From Rhodopila globiformis (GTDB lineage: Bacteria > Pseudomonadota > Alphaproteobacteria > Acetobacterales > Acetobacteraceae): a stretch of 61,071 bases of DNA. The notes beneath the pieces were generated by a model, which made no database searches, was not told where the DNA came from, and saw nothing but the letters and a program-made list of their open reading frames with translations. Position numbers and translations under genes: made by a program. The stretch lies in the NCBI RefSeq assembly GCF_002937115.1, contig NZ_NHRY01000223.1, positions 1 to 61,071 on the forward strand. Direction: 5' to 3'. This document shows positions 41,651-49,990 of this stretch, piece after piece (the stretch's first letter is position 1; each line of letters begins with the position of its first letter).

Positions 41651-42643
41651 TCAATGCCCCGGGGCCAGGGCGACGGCTTGGCGCAGTGCTTCCAGCAGGC
41701 TGCGCTCGTCCGCCTGGCCGGTGCCGGCGATGTCGAACGCCGTGCCGTGGTCCACCGAGGTGCGGATCACCGGCAGGCCGACGGTGATGTTCACGCCGGC
41801 CTCCAGCCCCATCACCTTCACCGGGCCGTGGCCCTGGTCGTGGTACATGGCGACCACCATGTCGAAGTCGCCGCGGCCGGCGCGGAAGAACAGGGTATCG
41901 GCCGGCAGCGGGCCTTCCACGTCCCAGCCCCTGGCCTGGCAGGCGGTGATGGCGGGGACGATCTTGGTTTCCTCCTCGCCGCGGCCGAACAGGCCGTGCT
42001 CGCCGGCATGCGGATTGATGGCGCAGACGCCGATTTTCAGGCGCGGCAGGCCGGCCTTCACCAGCACGTCGCGGCCGCGGCCGATCACCCGCTCGACCAG
42101 CCCGGGCTCGATCTTCGCGATGGCGTCCAGCAGCCCGATATGGGTGGTGACGTGGATGACGCGCAGGTTCGGTGTCATCAGCATCATCGAGACCTCCGGC
42201 GTGCCGGTCAGGGCGGCCAGCAACTCGGTGTGGCCGGGGTAGCGATGGCCGCCGAGGTGGAGCGCCTCCTTGTTCAGCGGCGCCGTGCAGATCGCGTCCA
42301 CCTGGCCCTGCACGGCAAGCCCGGTCGCGGTGCGGATGTAATGGTAGGCGGCGTTGCCGGCGGCCGCCGACAGTTGGCCCCAGGGCAGGTCGTCCGGGAT
42401 CAGGCGCAGGTCGATGCAGTCGACGCTGCCGGCGGTGCAGCGCCGGTCGTCGATCGATCCGAGGCTGCTCACCGCCAGGCTGCTGCCGACGATCCTGCCG
42501 GCCTGCCGCAGCCGGTTGGCGTCGCCGACGACGACCGGGCAGCAGCGCTCGTACAAGTCGGCGTGCGCCAGGCTCTTCATGATGATTTCCGGGCCGACCC
42601 CGGCGGCGTCGCCCATGGTGATCGCGATGACAGGACGTGGCAT
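41651..42643 (-). CDS. pdxA2: PdxA-like 4-phospho-D-threonate/erythronate dehydrogenase (PdxA2)
   Basis: This 330-residue NAD-dependent dehydrogenase belongs to the PdxA family: AITMGDAAGVGPEIIMKSLA, TAPLNKEALHLGGHRYPGHT, the metal His in THIGLLDAIA, and MYHDQGHGPVKV (about residue 267). Its start lies 2 bases beyond the stop of a DUF1537 kinase gene. In established pathways the pair acts on D-threonate or D-erythronate: the kinase makes a 4-phosphate and PdxA2 oxidises and decarboxylates it to dihydroxyacetone phosphate. Context therefore favours catabolism over vitamin B6 synthesis, although B6 function cannot be excluded. Confidence 0.85.
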   Translation of the reverse strand: MPRPVIAITMGDAAGVGPEIIMKSLAHADLYERCCPVVVGDANRLRQAGRIVGSSLAVSSLGSIDDRRCTAGSVDCIDLRLIPDDLPWGQLSAAAGNAAYHYIRTATGLAVQGQVDAICTAPLNKEALHLGGHRYPGHTELLAALTGTPEVSMMLMTPNLRVIHVTTHIGLLDAIAKIEPGLVERVIGRGRDVLVKAGLPRLKIGVCAINPHAGEHGLFGRGEEETKIVPAITACQARGWDVEGPLPADTLFFRAGRGDFDMVVAMYHDQGHGPVKVMGLEAGVNITVGLPVIRTSVDHGTAFDIAGTGQADERSLLEALRQAVALAPGH

Positions 42644-42645
42644 GG

Positions 42646-43947
42646 TCAGCTTGTCTCCGCTCGGTTGGCGGCGCCTGGCGCGGACCGCAAGGCGGCGCGG
42701 CAGCGCAGCAGCGTCCCGGGATGGCCGAAGGCGCCGGCCTTGGTGATCACCGGCAGGCCGCGCCCGCCGATGGCAGTGGACAGGGGTACGCCCGGTTCCA
42801 GCTCGCCGGCAAGCCGCAGCCCGGTCGCGCCGAGGGCGAGCAGCACGGCGCGTGCCGTCTCGCCCCCGGTGAGGACCAGGGCGCCGGCCCGGTGGACGCA
42901 CGGCGCCACCAGCGCCGCCAGGGCGAGGCACAGCGGCAGCCCGTCCGCCAGGTTCACGCCGCCCTCGCTGTCCAGCGAAACCACCGTGTCGTGGCCGGCA
43001 GCCAGGGCAGCCTCCACTGCGCGGCGCCAGGCGTGCCAGTCCGCGGTCCGCAGCACCGCGGGCGGGACAGTGACGAGGCCGACATCCGGAGCCGCCGCCA
43101 GCCGCGCCACCTGCTCGCGCGATATGCGTGAGGCGCTGCCGACGACGAACAGCAGCGGCCCCGCGCAGGGCGGCGGCGGTTCCACGGGCCGATGGGACCG
43201 CAGGCCGGCCGCCGCGGGCAGATGACGGGCGAGGCCGGCCGAGCCAGCCCAGACAGTATGCCGCCCCAGCGATACCGAGGCTGTGGCGATGGCCTGAAGA
43301 TCGGCCTCGGCATCGGCGTCGCAGACGATGACGTCGTGGCCGATGGCCGCTTCGGACAGCGCGGCGGGAAGCCTGGATGCGTCGCGGACCGTGTCGAGGG
43401 GGATGGACATGGCACGCAGGCCGGCCGCGTCCAGCATGGTGGGGATATGCGCCGCGCCGGCGATCCGTTCGGCTTTCCACAGCTCGGTGTGCTCCAGCCG
43501 GACGCCGTGCAGCAACTGGTGGCCGCCGGATGTGGTGCGCCCGGTGGCGGGAAAGGCGGGCGCCATGATGGCGGCTGCATCGCCGTGCAGCGCCCGCCGC
43601 GCCGCCAGCGTTGCGGCGATCTCGGCACCGACGTTGCCGCGCAGGGTGGAGTCCAGCTTCTTGAACAGGACCTGTCCGGGAGCGGCCTGCGCGCGCACGA
43701 TGCGGGCGGTTGCCGCCGCCGCCTCGGCCGCCGGCTTGCGGCGGGTGTCGGCGTCGACGGCGAGGACAGCCGCGCCGACTGGGTCATCGGCCGCATCGAG
43801 CAGCACAACGGTGTCGAGGCCGGCCACGGCGCAGGCGACGCCGCAATCGGCGGCCCCGGACAGGTCGTCCGCGACGATGAGCATCCCGGCGGGCAGCATC
43901 CCGGCGGGCAGCATCCCGGCGGGCAGCATCCCGGCGGGCTCGGTCAT
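42646..43947 (-). CDS. Four-carbon acid sugar kinase family protein (DUF1537)
   Basis: This 433-residue protein shows the DUF1537 (OtnK/DtnK/DenK) layout. The N-terminal domain has IVADDLSGAADCGVACAVAG and FKKLDSTLRGNVGAEIAATL. The C-terminal nucleotide-binding domain has VSLDSEGG, GALVLTGGETARAVLLALG and GLPVITKAGAFGHPGTLL. It should phosphorylate a four-carbon sugar acid such as threonate or erythronate with ATP. The N-terminus holds four PAGML units encoded by 15-bp repeats, each with an ATG, so the true start is ambiguous between 43947 and the ATG nearest LIVADD. It is coupled to pdxA2. Confidence 0.87.
   Translation of the reverse strand: MTEPAGMLPAGMLPAGMLPAGMLIVADDLSGAADCGVACAVAGLDTVVLLDAADDPVGAAVLAVDADTRRKPAAEAAAATARIVRAQAAPGQVLFKKLDSTLRGNVGAEIAATLAARRALHGDAAAIMAPAFPATGRTTSGGHQLLHGVRLEHTELWKAERIAGAAHIPTMLDAAGLRAMSIPLDTVRDASRLPAALSEAAIGHDVIVCDADAEADLQAIATASVSLGRHTVWAGSAGLARHLPAAAGLRSHRPVEPPPPCAGPLLFVVGSASRISREQVARLAAAPDVGLVTVPPAVLRTADWHAWRRAVEAALAAGHDTVVSLDSEGGVNLADGLPLCLALAALVAPCVHRAGALVLTGGETARAVLLALGATGLRLAGELEPGVPLSTAIGGRGLPVITKAGAFGHPGTLLRCRAALRSAPGAANRAETS
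43881..43940 (-). repeat. 15-bp tandem repeat encoding PAGML x4 at N-terminus
   Basis: Four copies of GCATCCCGGCGGGCA (the last ending in T) encode PAGML repeats at the very start of the DUF1537 kinase. On the coding strand each unit contains GGG followed by ATG, so each offers an alternative initiation codon in the same frame. Confidence 0.88.
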
Positions 43948-44393
43948 CGTCCGGTCGCCCGGCCATGACGGAGATGGGCCGTCCCGGGGGCCGGATCTTC
44001 CTTCATCCGGCGCCTCATCCCGGCACCTGTGGGGCGGGTCGCCGGGGAGGCCGGTGGCGCGGGAAGCGATCGGCGGCGTGTTCCAGGACGTTGGGCATGA
44101 CGCAGATATGGGTGTCTCGTGGCCCACACACAGGGATCGCGCCGGCACGCTGAGGCAAAGCCGCCCCGGGTGCGGCGCCGAGTTGGGAGCACAGGCCATC
44201 CGAGCACGGGTCAGGGGCACGCGCCAACGGCAAGCCGGCGATAATTGTTCTTGATTTGTTCGATAGGGCGTCTAATATCCAGCCGACAGGGACAAGTCAT
44301 CAGGGACAAGTCATCAGGGACAAATCATCAGGGACAAATCATCAGGGACAAATCATCAGGGACAAATCATCAGGGACAAAGAGGGAACTCACG
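43948..44393. other. Divergent intergenic region with 14-bp repeats
   Basis: This gap lies between the kinase and the divergent zinc-ribbon gene. The left part (43950-44230) has no recognisable feature. 44240-44290 is A+T-richer (AATTGTTCTTGATTTGTTCG) and probably contains the promoter of the zinc-ribbon gene. The right part is the tandem repeat array. Confidence 0.45.
44288..44380 (+). repeat. 14-bp tandem repeat array in gene leader, six full copies
   Basis: Six consecutive units (AGGGACAAGTCATC twice, then AGGGACAAATCATC four times) are followed by a partial seventh, AGGGACAAA. The array ends 13 bases before the ATG at 44394 and runs into the ribosome site GAGGGA. The unit is not a multiple of three and lies outside the coding region. 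Confidence 0.9.
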
Positions 44394-44828
44394 ATGCAAC
44401 ACCACAACATGCAAGACAACAGGATGCAGGGCAGGATGCACTGCAAACAGTGCGGCGGCCCGATGATGCCGGAAACCGTGATCAAGCTTCGGCGCGGCCT
44501 GATCGGCTTTCGCGAAACACGCTTCCCGGGCGCCTATTGCGCGTGGTGCCGGATCGGCGTGACGATCGGGGGGGACTGCGCCGCCGGGCACCGGCAGGTT
44601 TCGGTCATGGCCGACCTGGGCCGGAGCATCCGGCAATTGCTGGCATCCTGGTCGGGTGCCGGCGCCTCCCGGTCAACCGGCGGCCGTTGGGGCGCGAAGC
44701 CATCCGGCGGTCTTGTTCCCTGGCGCGGCCGGTCTCGCGGCAGGCCGTTCTGGGTGCCGCCTCGCCAGCACCCGGCCACCCTCGAGCCGCCAAGGGCGGG
44801 CGCGGCCGGCGGCTTTCATCCCACGTAA
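44394..44828 (+). CDS. Small zinc-ribbon-like protein
   Basis: This 144-residue protein carries a two-knuckle Cys motif: HCKQCGGPMMPE (about residue 17) and GAYCAWCRIG (about 49), spaced about 30 residues apart, as in treble-clef/zinc-ribbon domains. The N-terminus is Met/Gln/His-rich and the C-terminal half is Gly/Arg/Pro-rich and probably disordered. The ATG at 44394 has GAGGGA upstream. Short zinc-ribbon proteins often bind nucleic acid or act as chaperone adapters; the function here is unknown. The gene is preceded by a 14-bp tandem repeat array in its leader. Confidence 0.65.
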   Translation: MQHHNMQDNRMQGRMHCKQCGGPMMPETVIKLRRGLIGFRETRFPGAYCAWCRIGVTIGGDCAAGHRQVSVMADLGRSIRQLLASWSGAGASRSTGGRWGAKPSGGLVPWRGRSRGRPFWVPPRQHPATLEPPRAGAAGGFHPT

Positions 44829-44865
44829 TGCCGATCGCCGGCCGTCGGGCTTGTTGGACCTGGGG
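44829..44865. other. Short gap before MITE A copy 2
   Basis: No feature seen. Confidence 0.4.
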
Positions 44866-45043
44866 GAAAGCCCTCCGATTGGCGTTAAAACAGGGCTGGC
44901 TGTTGCCTCCTCGTCATGGCCCGGCTTGTCCGGGCCACCTGTCGCGGCACAGTGCTGGAATAGGTGGCCCGGACAAGCCGGGCCATGACGGAATGGCAAG
45001 CATCGTGCCGCCACGCTATTTTAACGCCAATGGGAAAGCCCTC
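44866..45043. mobile_element. MITE A copy 2 with 10-bp target duplication
   Basis: The element 44876-45033 (158 bp) has the same ends as copy 1: left end ATTGGCGTTAAAACAG with one change, right end CTATTTTAACGCCAAT. It is flanked by GAAAGCCCTC at 44866-44875 and 45034-45043. The interior carries one pair of inverted REP units with the spacer CACCTGTCGCGGCACAGTGC. Compared with copy 1 it lacks the third REP half unit and its adjoining motif. Confidence 0.85.
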
Positions 45044-45488
45044 CACCGTTTGCCCTGGCCGTGGCTGGCATGGGCCGGGGACGCGCGGCGGAGGGCGCCA
45101 GCGTTGCCAGGAAACGTCCGTGCCTGTTCATCCTTTCGCAGTTTTCACCACGGAGGAGGAACGAGGTACACGAAGGGCCACGAAGACCGGACCTTGCTGG
45201 CCTGTCGGGACCGGACAAACCGCCTTGTTGCGGCGAGCCATTGCGGTCCAATACCCGCCTGCGACGTGGAGTTACACAGCCATCCCGGCACACTGTCCCG
45301 GCAGCGTATCGAGCGCCTCGCCCATGCCGGCGTGCAGGCCATTGCCGAAATCGGCATCGGCGTGCGAGGCCCTGGCGACGGCCACGGCCTGCCGCACGAC
45401 ATGCTGCGCCGGCGGGATGATTCGGCTATAACCCCTGGCCAGGGGGTGCTGCTCACCGGACGCCGTGCACCAGGCCAGGATTCACGCC
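45044..45488. other. Intergenic region before DUF1841 gene
   Basis: No gene supported. A segment near 45138-45185 (TTTTCACCACGGAGG...ACGAAGGGCCACGAAG) belongs to the CACAGAG/CACGAAG-type boundary repeats also seen near 33780, 49495 and 51595. The promoter of the DUF1841 gene should lie at the right end. Confidence 0.4.
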
Positions 45489-45872
45489 ATGACCATCGAC
45501 CATTACAATCCACTGCACGCGCCAGACCCGGCCGAATGGCTGGAACTGGACGAACAGGAGCGGATCGGCCTCGTTGCCGACTACCATGACGAGGCGGGCA
45601 TCGATCTGCCGAACGTGAAGGTGCATGCGACGATGCATGCGATCGTCGAGAACCAGATCGCCCTCGGCGACGAAACGCCGGTGCGGCTCAAGGCCCGCCA
45701 GCTCATGGCGCAGGGCCTCGACCGTCACGAGGCGATCCACGCCATCGCGTCCGTGCTGATCAAGCACATCTACGACATCACGAAGAAGCCGCAGGGCGTG
45801 GGCGACCCGAACCAGGGCTATTACGCAGCCCTGCGGCGGCTGAACGCGCGCAAGTGGCTGCGCTCGGGCTGA
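45489..45872 (+). CDS. DUF1841-like protein
   Basis: This 127-residue soluble protein matches the small DUF1841-type family. It has PDPAEWLELDEQERIGLVAD (with the YH dyad in ADYHDEAG), VHATMHAIVENQIALGDE, and a C-terminal HEAIHAIASVLIKHIYDI with the double His. The His/Glu pattern (HATMHAIVE and HEAIHA) suggests a metal site. The ATG at 45489 is chosen; an in-frame ATG at 45465 would add eight residues. It is convergent with TspO. Function of the family is not established. Confidence 0.72.
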   Translation: MTIDHYNPLHAPDPAEWLELDEQERIGLVADYHDEAGIDLPNVKVHATMHAIVENQIALGDETPVRLKARQLMAQGLDRHEAIHAIASVLIKHIYDITKKPQGVGDPNQGYYAALRRLNARKWLRSG

Positions 45873-45918
45873 CGCGGCCGATCGGCTGCCGCGCCAGCCC
45901 GTGGCCGAAACGGCGGTA

Positions 45919-46434
45919 CTAACGCCCGGCCCGAGCATCCAGGGCCGAGCCGGTGCCGATGCCGAACGGCCGGTTGAGCCGCACGACCGTCAGGTTGAGA
46001 TAGGCGGCAAAGGCAACCCAGCACAGGTACGGCAGCAGCAATGCGCCGGCCGCCGTGGATATCGGCCACAGCACCAGCATCGGCACCAGGACCGAAAGCC
46101 ACAGGAACGGCACCTCGACCAGCGCCCAGTCCGGACGCCGCAGCCAGAAGAACAGCGGGTTCCACAGGATGTTCGCCAGGCCGTTCACCACGAACAGGCC
46201 GATGATCAGCGAGCGGGTGCCCGAATCCGGGGCATCCCGCAGTCCCAGGAACAGCGACAGGGCCGCCAGGGCGAAGATCACCGACCACGCCGGGCCGAAC
46301 GCCCAGTCCGGCGGCTGCCAGCTTGGCTTCTTCAAAACCTCGCGGTACCAGGGCGAGAGGCTGTCGGTCAGGTAGGCCCCGACCGTCGCGACCACCACCG
46401 CCCAACCCACTGCGATGACAATATCCAGGATCAT
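45919..46434 (-). CDS. tspO: TspO/MBR family tryptophan-rich sensory protein
   Basis: This 171-residue five-helix membrane protein has the family's Trp-rich pattern: SPWYREVLKKPSWQPPDWAF, GPAWSVIFALAALSLFLGLR, NGLANILWNPLFFWLRRPDW (the conserved N-x-x-W/F core) and WPISTAAGALLLPYLCWVAF ending in YLNLTVVRLN. TspO binds porphyrins and, in Rhodobacter, down-regulates pigment genes in response to oxygen. The ATG at 46434 has AGGAGG 7 bases upstream. The nearness of bchO (0.8 kb, divergent) fits a photosynthesis connection. Confidence 0.9.
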   Translation of the reverse strand: MILDIVIAVGWAVVVATVGAYLTDSLSPWYREVLKKPSWQPPDWAFGPAWSVIFALAALSLFLGLRDAPDSGTRSLIIGLFVVNGLANILWNPLFFWLRRPDWALVEVPFLWLSVLVPMLVLWPISTAAGALLLPYLCWVAFAAYLNLTVVRLNRPFGIGTGSALDARAGR

Positions 46435-47265
46435 GCGTCAACCTCCTGACCACTGCGACTGAAGCAACTGTCAAACGGACGGACGCCGTCATTGTTGTCG
46501 CAGGCGTCGCGGCGGTCATTACCGCCGGATTGCCTGCTTCGACAAGGGTACACCGACCGGAAATTGGCAAGTGGCAAGCACGGAGCCGCTTTGAATGGCG
46601 TCGTCACGGCGGATTGCTTCAAGTTACCTTGTGCATTGGCGGCTTGTATCTTGCCTGACGTCAGGCCAGCCTGACGGTGTTACGCCGATGATCGTTGCCC
46701 CCGCGGCGCTTCAGGCAGGAATTCCGCCTATATATTTGTATTTACTTTGATCGAATGGATGTTCGCCGCGCCGGCGCGTGTTTTCGTGCCGGATAAGGTC
46801 CTTTTTGCACGATCCTGCGCTGGCGGCGGCGCAATCCCACCGGACGTGTCCACCGCGGTACCCACCGGACCGCCCGGCGTGTCACGCGCGGCCTGGCCCT
46901 GTGACAACCGTTCGTTACAGCTGACAAAGCGTCTTGACCACTCAGCCTTGATGCAACGCGGGCCGGCAGAACGGCTTTAGATGTCGCGGTGAAACCGCTT
47001 CTTCCGGAAGGCAGCGAACGTATCCCTGGTGCCGCCGGTTTTGAGGCGGCCGAACCGTTGCAAGTAAAAAGGGGCAGTCGCCAATGTCGTCTTTTCCAGG
47101 CTGCACGCAGGCCGTGACCGGCCGCGAAAGGCACCGGCGGCTACATCTTGCGGTCAAATATCGATCTGGAAGAGCAAGCTTCCGCCAGGCGTGCCTTGCC
47201 GTGCCAGGGCCGGCGCCGCAGCGGCGAACCGAGCCGGACTCCGCCGCCGCACCGGCGGTGGCGCC
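46435..47265. other. Divergent intergenic region between tspO and bchO
   Basis: About 830 bases without a supported gene. It is A+T-richer near 46725-46760 (TATATATTTGTATTTACTTTG) than any flanking sequence, and contains a 14-bp perfect palindrome at 46653-46666. Regulatory sequence for the two photosynthesis-linked genes is the likely content. Confidence 0.5.
46653..46666. promoter_or_regulatory. Perfect palindrome GCCTGACGTCAGGC
   Basis: A 14-bp perfect inverted repeat lies in the divergent region between tspO and bchO, about 220 bases from the tspO start. It is a candidate operator. It does not match the TGT-N12-ACA form used by PpsR, so the factor is unknown. Confidence 0.45.
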
Positions 47266-48237
47266 ATGACGCGCGGCAGGGCGCTGGACTGGTCCACCGA
47301 CGGCGCGGACTGGCCCAATCGCCACAGCAGCCGCTTCGTCACGGCCGCCGACCTGACGTGGCACGTGCAGACGATGGGACAGGGGCCGGTGCTGCTGCTG
47401 GCCCACGGCACCGGCTCCTCCACCCACAGCTGGCGCGACCTGATGCCGCGGCTGGCGCGGTACTTCACCGTCGTCGCCCCGGACCTGCTGGGGCACGGCT
47501 TCACCGGGACACCGCGTACAAGCGGCATAACGCTGGCGGCCATGGCGGCCGGGCTGGAGGCGCTGCTGCAGGCGCTTGGCGTCGCGCCGGCGGTGGCGGT
47601 GGGACATTCGGCCGGCGCGGCGATCCTGACGCGGCTGGTGGTTGGCGGATCCATCCCCGCGCCTGCGGTGCTGGTCGCGCTGAACGGCGCGATGCTGCCG
47701 ATCCCGGGCCTGACCGGGCATGTCATGCGGGCGGCGGCGAAAATGCTGGCGTTCAGCCCGGCCGTACCCTGGATGGTCAGCTGCCGGACGCGGCAGCCTC
47801 GCACTGTCGAGAAGATGATCGCCAACACCGGCAGCACGCTGACCGCCGCCGGCATCGGCTATTACGCGCGCCTGATGGGCAGCCCGCTGCACGTGCGCAA
47901 CGTCCTGAACATGCTGGCCGGCTGGGACCTGCGCCAGACCGTGCGCGACCTGCCCTCGCTGCCGTGCCGCCTGGTGCTGGTCACGGCCGACGGCGACCGC
48001 GCGTTGCCGCCGCACGTCGCCCGCCGGACGGCGGCGCTGGTGCCGGGCAGCGAACTGGTCGTGCACCGGAGTTACGGCCACCTGTCGCACGAGGAAGCCC
48101 CGGAGGAAACCGCGGACCTCATCCTCCGCGCGGCGCAAGCCTCGGGCGTTCCGGTGGCGCGGGACAGCGGCGGGCAACTTCCGGTGCCGCCGCGGTGGCG
48201 CGGCAACACCGAGCGGCCGATCCACGCTGCGGCCTAG
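47266..48237 (+). CDS. bchO: Alpha/beta hydrolase BchO, magnesium-chelatase accessory type
   Basis: This 323-residue alpha/beta hydrolase starts with the BchO signature LDWSTDGADWPNRHSSRFVT followed by LTWHVQTMGQGPVLLLAHGT and GSSTHSWRDLMPRLARYFTV. The nucleophile motif is VAVGHSAGAAIL (Ser about 116), and the His is in RSYGHLSHEEAPEETADLIL. bchO accompanies magnesium chelatase genes in photosynthesis clusters of purple bacteria and is thought to help that step. No bchI or bchD is adjacent in this window. The ATG at 47266 gives the expected start; earlier codons in frame are not family-like. Confidence 0.82.
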   Translation: MTRGRALDWSTDGADWPNRHSSRFVTAADLTWHVQTMGQGPVLLLAHGTGSSTHSWRDLMPRLARYFTVVAPDLLGHGFTGTPRTSGITLAAMAAGLEALLQALGVAPAVAVGHSAGAAILTRLVVGGSIPAPAVLVALNGAMLPIPGLTGHVMRAAAKMLAFSPAVPWMVSCRTRQPRTVEKMIANTGSTLTAAGIGYYARLMGSPLHVRNVLNMLAGWDLRQTVRDLPSLPCRLVLVTADGDRALPPHVARRTAALVPGSELVVHRSYGHLSHEEAPEETADLILRAAQASGVPVARDSGGQLPVPPRWRGNTERPIHAAA

Positions 48238-48462
48238 CCCGCCGGCCAGGCTACGCACAGTCCGCTTCCGTATCGGTGTGCAACCGGGCCGGTCACGCTG
48301 CAGGCAGGTTCGCCGGGCCGGCTTGCAGCGTGGACCCGTTTCTGATTTATTACGATGACAGTGCGGGTCATGCACGCGAGGAGGAATTTGGTCCATGGTT
48401 GGTCATCGGATTGTCAGGAACCGCATTTTCCGGAGCGGCGCCGCCGGGGCAAAGGCCGTGTC

Positions 48463-48939
48463 ATGAAGCGGCATGTCCTGCTTGCCCTCGTCTGCCTGGG
48501 ATGCAGCCCGGCGCTCGCGCAAACCGGCGCCGGCATGGTCGACGGCGACTGGATCGGCAAGGGCGCCTTCCAGCTGGGGCCGACCGTCCTTGCATGCTCC
48601 GAGATCAGGATGAAGTTCGTCGGGACTTCGACCCTGTATGGGGTCCGCGATGGATCCATCGTCTGCGAGAGCCAGACGCAGAATTTTCCGATGCACGACG
48701 ATTTCGAGGTGAAGCCGGACAACGAGGTGTACTACAAGAACCAGAAGGTCGGCCGCATCACCGGCGACCGGCTGGTTGTGCTGGTTCCCGGGCCGAACGA
48801 CGTCGGAACGGAATTCACCCTGCGCCGCGAAGGCGATCTGCTCTACTACAACGAAGTCGCGCGCAAGCCGGGCCAGCCGCCGATGTTCGGCATGGTGGCG
48901 ATCATGCAGAAGGACAGGAACGCCGCCGCCAAGCCCTGA
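48463..48939 (+). CDS. Secreted hypothetical protein, 158 aa
   Basis: A signal peptide (KRHVLLALVCLGCSPALAQT) opens this 158-residue protein; cleavage is likely after ALA near residue 19. The mature part is beta-rich (GDWIGKGAFQLGPTVLACSE, MKFVGTSTLYGVRDGSIVCE, YYKNQKVGRITGDRLVVLVP) with two Cys that could form a disulfide, and an acidic to basic C-terminus. The pattern of a small periplasmic beta-barrel is clear, but no named family is recognised. Start at ATG 48463; it stands alone. Confidence 0.7.
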   Translation: MKRHVLLALVCLGCSPALAQTGAGMVDGDWIGKGAFQLGPTVLACSEIRMKFVGTSTLYGVRDGSIVCESQTQNFPMHDDFEVKPDNEVYYKNQKVGRITGDRLVVLVPGPNDVGTEFTLRREGDLLYYNEVARKPGQPPMFGMVAIMQKDRNAAAKP

Positions 48940-49990
48940 TCGGGCGCGGTCCGGCCCGGGCGACACCGGGATCGAGGCAGTGCCGGCCGTCCCTGCAACG
49001 TGGTGCTCCTATGAAAATGCGGACCCGCGGGCGCGATCGTCGCTCAATCGTCATGGCCGGGCGTGTCCCGGCCATGACGGGGAGGCACCGGACCCCTTGC
49101 CCATTTTCCGCTGTCGCGGTGCCGGTGCCGCCGGCTGGCCAACTCCGTGTTGAAGCGCGGTGGCCAATGCGCCCCGGTCGCAACCCCCTCGGCACACCCC
49201 GCCCGGTCCGGCATGAGGCGGATTTCCAGGGGGGATGGGCGATGGGGCTGCACCGTCCAGTGCGACAGATCCGGTGTCCGTGCTGTTGCAGCCTGCGATT
49301 TTCAACACGAAGTTAGCCAGCCGGCGCGCCGGCACCGCAATGGCCGAAAATGGGCGAGATCGGTGCCACCCCGTCATGGCCCGGCTTGTCCGGGCCACCC
49401 GTCGCGGCATAAGTGCTTGAATAGGTGGCCCGGACAAGCCGGGCCATGACGCTCGCGAACAAGCGTCCCGAAGCGTATTTTCATGGTAGGAAAGCGAAGA
49501 ATCCACAAAGGGCCACGAAGGTTTTGGACTCCCCACATGGGTGAGACACGAAATCGGACACAGCTGGTTTCCATCTCTTCCCCAACGATCCCGGCAGGCC
49601 CGTCCCAACCTGTGTAATACCAGGCGCCCGAAATTCTGACACGTTGGCACTGGTCACTCATCGTCATGCCGGGCAAAGGCCCGGCATCCACGCCTTCGCC
49701 TGTATCAGCACCGCAAGGCTTGGATGGCGGCCCTACGGCCGCCATGACGGGTGGAGCGGTCCGTGCCAAGCAGTCAGAAATTCGGGCGCCTGGTATAATT
49801 GATTGCATCCTCACGTTTGCGGGGCCACCCCCTCACCTGGGTTTTATTATGCCTCGACTGCATCCTGGCCGACACTGGTGTATTGACTCAGTATTTCACC
49901 ACCATCCGCGCTCGGCGGCTCACTTGTTGTTTTACGCTCATTTGGCGGAGCGGCCCTTTACGCGGCGCCGGCGCGGCATCACTTGGGGAC
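48940..49990. repeat. Intergenic region with REP units and a MITE
   Basis: About 1.05 kb without a supported gene. REP units lie at 49051-49078 and as an inverted pair at 49374-49448 (spacer CACCCGTCGCGGCATAAGTG). A boundary repeat of the CACAAAGGGCCACGAAGG type is near 49500. MITE C occupies 49619-49796 (listed separately). The leader of the carotenoid oxygenase gene fills the right end. Confidence 0.65.
49619..49796. mobile_element. MITE C with long imperfect terminal inverted repeats
   Basis: The left end ATACCAGGCGCCCGAAATTC (49619-49638) is matched in inverse at 49777-49796 with one or two mismatches. Weaker complementarity continues inward (CACGTTGGCACTGG against CCGTGCCAAGCAG), giving about 40-bp arms. 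The interior carries a different palindrome (CATGCCGGGCAAAGGCCCGGCA) and a CATCCACGCC repeat. No clean target duplication could be read. Non-coding, probably transposase-dependent. Confidence 0.65.

Noticed and set aside
44288-44380. CRISPR array
   Set aside because: Units are contiguous 14-bp tandem repeats without spacers, and no cas genes are in the window. The other tandem arrays fail for the same reason.
46860-46930. PpsR-type operators (TGT-N12-ACA) near bchO
   Set aside because: TGTCA and GACAA words occur but not with the 12-base spacing on both sides.
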